Assembly (NCBI GenBank): GCA_021805955.1
Contig: JAJZDO010000452.1
Coordinates: 1 to 15,538 of the forward strand
From: Acidobacteriota bacterium
Lineage (GTDB): Bacteria; Acidobacteriota; Terriglobia; Terriglobales; Acidobacteriaceae
Direction of reading: 5' to 3'
Length of the DNA: 15,538 nucleotides
The notes below the pieces were generated by a model that saw only the letters and a list, made by a program, of their open reading frames with translations, was not told the origin of the DNA and searched no databases. The translations under genes and the position numbers were made by a program. How positions within the stretch are numbered: position 1 is the first letter of the stretch; every line of letters begins with the position of its first letter. Shown here in pieces: positions 1-5,678 of the stretch.

Positions 1-389
1 ATTGGCCCGGTTTTACCTTGCTGGGGCTGCATCTGTTCCCTGCCTCGGTACGGGAGACGGAACTGGCGTTCTATCGGAAGCAACTGAACCTCTACGGATT
101 ACCGCTCGACAGCCGCGCCACCTACACCAAGCTCGATTGGGAACTTTGGACGGCTACTTTATCTTCGAGTCAGAACCAGTTCGATACCTTTGTGAACCCG
201 CTTGTGCAATGGGTCAGCGCAACGCCGTCCCGCGTGCCGCTGACAGACTGGTACGACACGATCACGGGCAAGCAGCAGGGTTTCCAGGCTCGCTCCGTCG
301 TGGGCGGAATTTACATCAAGGCACTCGCGGACAAGGCAATCGCCGAAAAGTGGCAAGCCACCGCAAGCAAGGTAAAACCGGGCCAATGA
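1..389 (+). CDS. Glutaminase A-like (DUF4965/DUF1793 family) protein, C-terminal fragment
   Basis: This is the last ~129 codons of a gene that begins left of the window; the first complete codon is at 3 and the stop is TGA at 387-389. The visible part contains the block LDWELWTATL, then FVNPLVQWVS, SRVPLTDWYDT, a GKQQGFQARS stretch and VVGGIYIKAL near the end. These are hallmarks of the C-terminal alpha-toroid domain of fungal and bacterial glutaminase A-like proteins (DUF4965/DUF5127/DUF1793), which are usually large secreted proteins. Family members are proposed to hydrolyse glutamine or act on carbohydrate, and the bacterial substrate is not settled. Because the N-terminus is missing, neither a signal peptide nor the full domain order can be checked. 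The next gene starts 67 bases later on the same strand and encodes another secreted hydrolase-family protein, so the two may be co-transcribed. Confidence 0.85.
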   Translation, partial: WPGFTLLGLHLFPASVRETELAFYRKQLNLYGLPLDSRATYTKLDWELWTATLSSSQNQFDTFVNPLVQWVSATPSRVPLTDWYDTITGKQQGFQARSVVGGIYIKALADKAIAEKWQATASKVKPGQ

Positions 390-442
390 CACGGCGACGG
401 TACTATGGGAATGCTTCGATGACTGCAATGCGGTGTGAGTAT

Positions 443-450
443 GGGGAGGG
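443..450 (+). promoter_or_regulatory. Ribosome binding site that selects a GTG start
   Basis: GGGGAGGG lies six bases before the GTG at 457. This supports GTG-457 over the in-frame ATG at 469, which has no comparable Shine-Dalgarno sequence and would shorten the positively charged front of the signal peptide. Confidence 0.65.
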
Positions 451-456
451 TGAAAC

Positions 457-1119
457 GTGAAATCGCGAATGGGTTTGCTGGGAACGACTTTTCTGCTTTT
501 GATTGCCACTTGTTCCGTGGCACAAGAGCAACCGATCTCGACCGAGGGTCCTGGATGGGTGAATCTGTTCCCGAGCGTGTCCTTGAAGGGGTGGACTCGC
601 GTGCCGATACCTCCACAAGATCCGCTCAATCCTGTTTCGCAATGGCATGTGGACGCAGTCCATCGGGTTATTCTCTGTGATGGCGATCGCGGCCATGAAT
701 GGCTTCGATACAACCACCCGTATAAAAATTTTGTTCTTCATGTGGAATGGCGATATTTCCCGGTCCAGGGAAAGCAGGGTTATAACAGCGGCGTGTTCGT
801 TCGCAACAACGCGGACGGGAGTATCTGGTACCAGGCTCAGGTCGGCAATGTCAGTTATCTATTCGGTGACAACCCTGTCGATGGTACTGTGAAGCGCTTT
901 AACCTCAGCGCGCAAGGCAAACCGGCGAAGCCTGCGGGAGAGTGGAACGCCTTGGATGTGCGCTGTCAGGGTCATACCATCACTCTTTGGCTCAACGGGG
1001 CCCTCAGCGGTACGTTCACGAGCGCTGCACAAACCAAAGGATTCATCGGTCTCGAAGCAGAGGGATACAAAATCGAATTCCGCAACCTGAAATTGAAAAC
1101 GTTGAGCGGCAAGAGCTAG
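457..1119 (+). CDS. Secreted DUF1080 / 3-keto-disaccharide hydrolase family protein
   Basis: A 220-residue protein with a GTG start. Residues 1-22 form a signal peptide: MKSRM, then a hydrophobic run to about residue 18, then SVA before a likely cleavage after A22. A lipoprotein alternative (IATC, C19) is less likely because T precedes the Cys. The remainder is a single DUF1080 domain (3-keto-disaccharide hydrolase, concanavalin-like beta-sandwich). It has the usual opening LFPSVSLKGWT, then WHVDAVHRVI, FVLHVEWRY, YNSGVFVR near the middle, WNALDVRCQGHTITLWLNG, and the closing GFIGLEAEGYKIEFRNLKLK. Characterised members cleave or process 3-keto-glycosides outside the cytoplasm; the exact substrate here is unknown. 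It follows the glutaminase-like gene on the same strand and ends 76 bases before a convergent gene, with a hairpin between them. Confidence 0.87.
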   Translation: MKSRMGLLGTTFLLLIATCSVAQEQPISTEGPGWVNLFPSVSLKGWTRVPIPPQDPLNPVSQWHVDAVHRVILCDGDRGHEWLRYNHPYKNFVLHVEWRYFPVQGKQGYNSGVFVRNNADGSIWYQAQVGNVSYLFGDNPVDGTVKRFNLSAQGKPAKPAGEWNALDVRCQGHTITLWLNGALSGTFTSAAQTKGFIGLEAEGYKIEFRNLKLKTLSGKS

Positions 1120-1158
1120 CCACGATGAAAGCTTCTTACAAGATATTGCTCCAGTTTC

Positions 1159-1190
1159 GCTGTTGGTAGGACGCGGGTCCTAATAACAGC
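1159..1190. terminator. Hairpin between convergent genes, probable bidirectional terminator
   Basis: GCTGTT (1159-1164) pairs with AACAGC (1185-1190), and TAGGAC (1167-1172) pairs with GTCCTA (1177-1182) around a GCGG loop. A two-base GG/AT mismatch separates the two stems. It lies between the stop of the DUF1080 gene (1119) and the stop of the convergent LarA-like gene (1196). There is no clear T-run on either side, so the terminator role is inferred from position and stem strength. Confidence 0.55.
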
Positions 1191-1195
1191 GCCCA

Positions 1196-2470
1196 TCACT
1201 GTGCGAGACGTCCTTCATAGGCCCAAAGGGCCAGCGCAGGATTTGAGATGAAAAAGATCTCTTCGCCGTCGACGATGTTCCAGCCATCGGTCAGCTTGGC
1301 AGGATCGTATTTTGCGGTGTATTCCGCGAGGTCTCCATATGCGAAGTGAGCGCCTTCCATCTCCTCGCGCGTAAGATGGCCGGGACAGTACCGGATGGTG
1401 AAACGGCCTTCGCTGGAGCCGTGGATAAGGTGAGCTGCGGCCGATAGATTGCTTGCAAGCGCCGGGTCGTTCTTGACGGCTTCAAGAGTTGCAGGCGTGC
1501 CACAATATCCGTACTTGCGAATGAGCGTGTCGATGGCGGGGTCCTCGCCGAAGGCACGCACGCCGGGAGCGAGGATGATTAGTTCCGCGTTGTCCGCTAA
1601 CGCCATGCGGGTGCGGTAGACGCTCTTGTTGCCGAGCCACGTGGTCTTGAACTCGTGCGCATCGAGGAAGACGACCGCCTTGTGAATCTCGCGATCCATC
1701 ACAAAGAAGTTGACCTTGAGGCTGAGTTCGGCGGCGCGCTCGAAACACTCGGCATCATCTCCTATATATAGACCGTTGATGACGAGCTTGCCGGCGGCAT
1801 TCTTGCTGACGACGGTCTGGACATAGACGATCGGCAGGTTTTGGGCGAAGTGGTCGCTGGCGTAGTTGAGGATGTGCCGCACAGGATTGGCCGCTCGGCC
1901 CATCATGCGCTCCATTCCGTAGACGGCGCCGAGGAAGTGGCTGCGGTGAATGGCCTGCACGCCACCGGTGCCGACAAAGATGTTCTTGTTGTAGTTGGCC
2001 ATGCCGGCGACTTCGTGAGGAACCACCTGTCCGATGGAGAGAATCAGGTCGTGACCGCCATCTCGCAGCAGTTTGTTCACCCCCACGGGAATGGTGTAAT
2101 CAAGCCTCCCTTCGCTGACTTCAGCGATGACCTCGCTTGGCACTTCGCCGAGGGTGACGACGTCGTTGCGCCAGTTATGGACGCGGAACAGACTGCGGGG
2201 GATGGAGCCGAACATGGTCTGAATTTCGTAGTCGGTCATCGGATTGTGCGTGCCGAGCGCGGGCAGAACATCGGTGAGGGCTGCACCATAGTAGTCCCAG
2301 GCATACTGGGTGAGGACGCCGCTCATGGAGTGCATGCGCGTGAAGTCGGGAGGCACGGCGAGAACTTTCTTGCGGGAACCGAGTTTGTCGAGTGCGGCAA
2401 ATAGGCTCGCCTTGACCTCGGCGGGAGAGAACTCGGTGGTCGGCGATCCGGCGGCGAAAAATAGGCTCAT
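1196..2470 (-). CDS. LarA-like (DUF2088) nickel-pincer racemase family protein
   Basis: A 424-residue cytoplasmic protein, close in length to lactate racemase LarA. The N-terminal DUF2088 domain has PPDFTR (40-45, with the D42 and R45 pair of the D-x-T-R motif) and ALGTHNPMTDYE (71-82). The segment after QVVPHEVAG follows the LarA cofactor region closely. H152, K162 and H178 keep the 10- and 16-residue spacings of LarA H174 (catalytic), K184 (covalently attached to the nickel-pincer nucleotide) and H200 (nickel ligand). H75 matches LarA H108. The glycine-rich SGG before the Lys is replaced by NYN. Family members racemise or epimerise alpha-hydroxy acids or sugar acids, so the substrate cannot be assigned. 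No larB, larC or larE maturation gene is in the window. The ATG at 2470 has an AAAGG four bases upstream. A 95-base gap separates it from a divergent HugZ-like gene. Confidence 0.8.
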   Translation of the reverse strand: MSLFFAAGSPTTEFSPAEVKASLFAALDKLGSRKKVLAVPPDFTRMHSMSGVLTQYAWDYYGAALTDVLPALGTHNPMTDYEIQTMFGSIPRSLFRVHNWRNDVVTLGEVPSEVIAEVSEGRLDYTIPVGVNKLLRDGGHDLILSIGQVVPHEVAGMANYNKNIFVGTGGVQAIHRSHFLGAVYGMERMMGRAANPVRHILNYASDHFAQNLPIVYVQTVVSKNAAGKLVINGLYIGDDAECFERAAELSLKVNFFVMDREIHKAVVFLDAHEFKTTWLGNKSVYRTRMALADNAELIILAPGVRAFGEDPAIDTLIRKYGYCGTPATLEAVKNDPALASNLSAAAHLIHGSSEGRFTIRYCPGHLTREEMEGAHFAYGDLAEYTAKYDPAKLTDGWNIVDGEEIFFISNPALALWAYEGRLAQ

Positions 2471-2565
2471 ACGACCTTTATCGTATTCCCTTCACGGGAG
2501 CAGTGAAAGTGGCGCGTTTCCCTCACGCGCGGCTGATGCCGTAGCCTTAGTTTTGAGGGGACCCT

Positions 2566-3366
2566 ATGCCGTCCAATGAATCCACCGCCCCACGCCAGCA
2601 CGCATCCACGGGACATGCTCTGCCGCAATTGCCCGAACCGACCTATGCCGAACGCGTCCGCACGCTACTCTCTCTCTCCACTGTCGCCACGCTCTCAACA
2701 CTCTCCAGGAAGCATGTGGGGTTTCCCTTTGGGTCGTTGATGCCCTATGCTCTCGACGCTGCGGGCCGGCCGATCTTTCTGATCAGTAACATGGCGATGC
2801 ATACCCAGAATTTAAAGGCCGACGCGCGCGCCAGCCTTTTCATCGGGCAAGCAGGCGCGGGCGGCGATCCGCTCGGCGCGGCCCGAGCCACGCTGATGGG
2901 TTATGCCGAATCTGTGCCACCGGAAGATCTAGCCGCGATCCGAGAAACCTATCTTGCCCGGCACGAGACCAGCCGCTACTGGGTGGACTTCGCCGACTTT
3001 GGTTTCTTCCGGCTCCAGCCAATCGATATCTATTATGTGGGCGGCTTTGGCGTCATGGGATGGGTCGATCCGGGGGAATATGAACACGCAGCACCCGATC
3101 CGCTGGCCGACGCCGCGGCGGGCATTCTCGCCCATATGAATACCGACCATGTCGACTCTATGATTTTACTGGCGCGAACCCACGCGCAACTCGAAGCGAC
3201 GGAGGCGACTATGACCTCCGTCGACCGCCTGGGATTCTCCCTGCGACTGAAAACAGCCGAGGGAATGAAAGGCGCTCGCATTAATTTTCTCCGCGAAGTG
3301 GCTACACCGCAGGAAACGCGGAAGGCACTTGTCGAGATGGTCCGGCAGGCTGAAGCAGCCGTCTAG
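2566..3366 (+). CDS. HugZ-family / pyridoxamine 5'-phosphate oxidase-related FMN-binding protein with DUF2470
   Basis: A 266-residue soluble protein. Residues ~25-165 form a split-barrel flavin-binding fold of the PNPOx-like superfamily, with GFPFGSLMPYALD (52-64), GRPIFLIS (67-74), HTQNLKADARASLFIG (79-94) and YYVGGFGVMGW (156-166). Residues ~183-262 are a DUF2470 domain with the typical HMNTDH at 190-195. This two-domain order is that of HugZ-type haem oxygenases and of many uncharacterised FMN/haem-utilisation proteins. The HugZ reaction is oxidative cleavage of haem to release iron, but no haem uptake genes are nearby, so a general flavin-dependent oxidoreductase or haem-binding role is equally possible. 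GAGGGGA just upstream supports the ATG at 2566. The gene stands alone, followed by an 8-bp-stem hairpin. Confidence 0.82.
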   Translation: MPSNESTAPRQHASTGHALPQLPEPTYAERVRTLLSLSTVATLSTLSRKHVGFPFGSLMPYALDAAGRPIFLISNMAMHTQNLKADARASLFIGQAGAGGDPLGAARATLMGYAESVPPEDLAAIRETYLARHETSRYWVDFADFGFFRLQPIDIYYVGGFGVMGWVDPGEYEHAAPDPLADAAAGILAHMNTDHVDSMILLARTHAQLEATEATMTSVDRLGFSLRLKTAEGMKGARINFLREVATPQETRKALVEMVRQAEAAV

Positions 3367-3384
3367 TCCGACTGCCGTTTCGGC

Positions 3385-3406
3385 TCAGAAATCGCTCTAT
3401 TTCTGA
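3385..3406 (+). terminator. 8-bp-stem hairpin after the HugZ-like gene
   Basis: TCAGAAAT (3385-3392) and ATTTCTGA (3399-3406) form a perfect inverted repeat around a six-base loop, 19 bases after the upstream stop codon. No T-run follows, so it may be a weak terminator. It could equally be a third operator-like element of the padR upstream region. Confidence 0.4.
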
Positions 3407-3430
3407 CACTGGAGTTGTCCTCGATTCTTC

Positions 3431-3472
3431 CTGTGGTCACGCCACAGAATCTATGCCATACTTATGTGGCAT
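3431..3472 (+). promoter_or_regulatory. padR upstream region: two inverted repeats over a candidate promoter
   Basis: CTGTGG (3431-3436) and CCACAG (3442-3447) form a perfect repeat with a 5-base spacer. ATGCCA (3453-3458) and TGGCAT (3467-3472) form a second with an 8-base spacer. Known PadR operators are short dyads of the form ATGT-N8-ACAT, so the second repeat has the same spacing with a related but different arm. A possible promoter, TGGTCA (3434-3439) and CATACT (3457-3462) spaced 17 bases, runs through both repeats, as expected for autorepression. The promoter match is weak and binding by PadR is inferred. Confidence 0.45.
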
Positions 3473-3478
3473 CGGCAC

Positions 3479-3484
3479 AGGAGA
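3479..3484 (+). promoter_or_regulatory. Ribosome binding site fixing the padR start
   Basis: AGGAGA lies five bases before the ATG at 3490. Reading open upstream to 3415 would place the operator-like repeats inside the gene and add a non-family extension, so ATG-3490 is preferred. Confidence 0.7.
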
Positions 3485-3489
3485 CGAGA

Positions 3490-3840
3490 ATGGCGGATGT
3501 GAAGCTCGATCTGCTGCAAGGCACCTTGGACTTGATGGTTCTGCAGACGCTGGCCTCCATGGGTCCCCTGCATGGTTACGGTATCGCTCGCCGTATTGAG
3601 CAGGTGAGCGGCGACGAGATTCTTCTGAATCAGGGCACGATTTACGCTTCCCTCGTTCGTCTGCAACAGCGGGGATGGATCTCCGCGCAATGGGGCATCT
3701 CCGAGAACAACCGCAAGGCGAAGTACTACGCCATCACGAGGAGCGGTCGCGGCCAGTTGGCCAAGGACTCGGCCTACTGGCGTCGCCTGTCCAGCGTCAT
3801 GGGGCGCGTGCTGGCCATGCAGTCGGAAGGAGACCTGTAA
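3490..3840 (+). CDS. PadR-family transcriptional regulator
   Basis: A 116-residue protein that is almost entirely one winged-helix DNA-binding domain. It opens with [17 protein letters not shown] (5-21) and [14 protein letters not shown]. The recognition-helix region is [19 protein letters not shown], and the wing carries [14 protein letters not shown]. This is the usual short form of the family, ending in a dimerisation helix. Such regulators repress adjacent transport genes by binding dyads that overlap the promoter. Its stop codon overlaps the start of the ADOP permease (TAATG), a pairing typical of acidobacterial genomes. The regulator reads intact, although the permease it is coupled to looks broken. 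Confidence 0.92.
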   Translation: MADVKLDLLQGTLDLMVLQTLASMGPLHGYGIARRIEQVSGDEILLNQGTIYASLVRLQQRGWISAQWGISENNRKAKYYAITRSGRGQLAKDSAYWRRLSSVMGRVLAMQSEGDL

Positions 3841-5400
3841 TGGGCGCGCTGCGGGAATCATGGAATCGTCTGCAGTCGTTCTTTCAGAAGCAGCAACGGG
3901 ATGCGGAGCTGGATGCTGAAATCGCTGCGCATGTCGAACTGGCCTTCGAAGAGAATATGCGGCTGGGCATGCCGGAGGCGGAAGCCCGACGGCAGGCACT
4001 CATACGTTTTGGCGGTGTGCAGCAGGCCAAAGAGCGGCAGCGTGCGGCGCGTGGACTTCCGTGGCTCGACATTCTGCTGCAGGACATACGCTACACATTG
4101 CGGACGCTGGGCCGGGATCGCGGATTCACCATCGTCGCAGTGCTGATTCTGGGGCTGGGGATTGGCGCCAACGTCGCCGTCTTCAGCGTGGTCAATACAA
4201 TTTTGCTGCGACCGTTGCCGTTTTCTCAGCCGCAAAGACTCATTCGGATTGCGACGAAAAACACCACGGGCGGCGAGTCCAGCATGACTTATTCTACGGA
4301 TGCCACCAGGAATTTCAGCAGCGCAACAAGTCATTTCAAAGCGTGACCGGCTACTTCGCTTTCACCTCCAGCGATAACTACAAGCTGACCGTGGGGCAAG
4401 GCCAGCCAGTGCCTGTCACCGGAATCCTGGTGATGGGGAATTTTTTCAGACGTTGGGGGTCGAACCGTTCCTCGGGCGTTTGTTTACAGCGGACGAGTGC
4501 TTGCAGAACAGCCGTCCCGCTGTTCTGCTCAGCTATGCCTTCTGGAAGCGGCAGTTTGGCGGCAATCGCGGGATCATTGGGCAGGCCATCGATCTGAACG
4601 GCACACCTGTGACTGTCGTAGGCGTTCTGCCGGACACTTTTGACTTCGGCTCAGTCTTTTCTCCGGGGGCGAAGGTTGACATCTTTACTCCGTTCATCAT
4701 GTATAACTTTCAGGATGATGGAAATGTCCTGGCACTGATGGGCCGCCTCAGGTCGGGAGTGACTTTGGCAGCGGCGCAGGCAGAAGCCGATGTTCGAGAG
4801 AGTAGTGTCGAGGGCGATCCAGGCTGGCAGATGTATTTGCCCGCGACTCAGTGGGGGCCGGATGGAGCGCAACTGGTAGTTCGCACTAAACTTCCGCCCG
4901 ATGTGCTTTCCTCCAGCGTGATGGCCACATTGCGCCAGATCAATCCGGGCCAACCGGCGACGGAGTTCCGCCCCATCCAGGGACTGGTGGATCATGCGGT
5001 TTCGCCGCAGCGTTTCTTTGTCCTGCTGGTCGATATTTTTGCGGCGCTGGGACTGTTTCTGGCATCGCTCGGCATTTACGGAGTCATCTCGTATTCGGTC
5101 ACGCAGCGGACGCAGGAGATTGGCATCCGCATGGCGCTGGGCGCCTCGCGGTCGAGGGTACAGCTTGGCGTCATCTGGAAGACGCTGCGACTCGCCCTGG
5201 TGGGGATGATCGTGGGGCTGGTGGCATCCTTGATTGTGGCGCGCCTGATCGCCACGCTGTTATTTGGAACCGCTCCCACCGACCCTGCGGCGTTTGCCGG
5301 GACGATTTTGATTCTCAGTGCCGTTGCGTTCCTCGCAGGCTACCTACCCGCGCGTCGAGCGTCCCGAATCAACCCGATGATTGCTCTCCGCAACAACTGA
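3840..5400 (+). pseudogene. Acidobacterial duplicated orphan permease (ADOP, MacB/FtsX type), frameshifted and internally deleted
   Basis: The region encodes family sequence in three successive frames. From 3840 it reads the ADOP N-terminal helical region ([24 protein letters not shown]), [17 protein letters not shown] and a first membrane helix, to about 4307. From about 4308 the match moves to another frame ([16 protein letters not shown]). From about 4447 it moves to a third (LGVEPFLGRLFT, VLLSYAFWKRQFGG) and continues to the TGA at 5400. Each step equals one missing base; adding two bases gives exactly 521 codons. Even so, the repaired product would be ~520 residues against the usual ~800. 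The first FtsX domain and the start of the second periplasmic domain are absent: AAAQAEAD, normally in module one, runs straight into VRESSVEGDPGWQMYLP, normally in module two. The final FtsX domain (RTQEIGIRMALGAS, three helices) is complete. Substrate unknown. Confidence 0.8.
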
Positions 5401-5552
5401 GCCAAAGGACTTCGGCTGCCCTCGCCCCTGCACCTGCCTGCCGGCCGATTTCGAGGATGCCACGCCGCTTCCGTCTCGCCTTCCGTCCTAAGCCCACCCT
5501 TTCAGGGATTTATGAAGCGGTCAAAGCAAAATCAACGGACGATCGCCCATAT

Positions 5553-5563
5553 TGGTATAAAAT
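5553..5563 (+). promoter_or_regulatory. Candidate extended -10 promoter for gltBD
   Basis: The 278 bases between the permease and gltB hold no supported gene. The best promoter-like element is TGG-TATAAA (5553-5561), an extended -10 (TG-N-TATAAT type) in a short A/T-rich island. There is no good -35 at the matching distance. It would give a leader of about 110 bases, containing a small hairpin (TCTCG 5602-5606 with CGAGA 5611-5615). Confidence 0.4.
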
Positions 5564-5678
5564 AAAACCCTCCAGTACCAGTTGCAGAGCGGATTCGCGT
5601 GTCTCGCTCGCGAGATGCCACCTGACTATCCGCACCGTATACAGATTTCCAGATCGTGAAAGCTAAGCAGAGGAATCA

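Noticed and set aside
1841..2404. A 187-codon plus-strand open frame opposite the LarA-like gene
   Set aside because: The minus-strand gene has clear LarA motifs; this frame is a Val/Gly/His-rich shadow.
2471..2565. Shared divergent promoter between the LarA-like and HugZ-like genes
   Set aside because: Only weak 5-bp dyads and poor -10/-35 matches are visible in these 95 bases, so I do not place specific elements.
3415..3489. Upstream extension of padR by 25 codons
   Set aside because: It covers the operator-like repeats and the promoter candidate, and the internal ATG at 3490 has an AGGAGA five bases before it.
3840..5400. Programmed frameshifting as the explanation for the permease frame changes
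   Set aside because: Two separate shifts plus a missing middle region fit decay or sequence error better, and no pseudoknot or slippery heptamer with a following stem is evident.
5457..5666. A 69-codon open frame in the gap before gltB
   Set aside because: Basic, Ser/Arg-rich sequence with no ribosome binding site, and it runs over the candidate gltB promoter.
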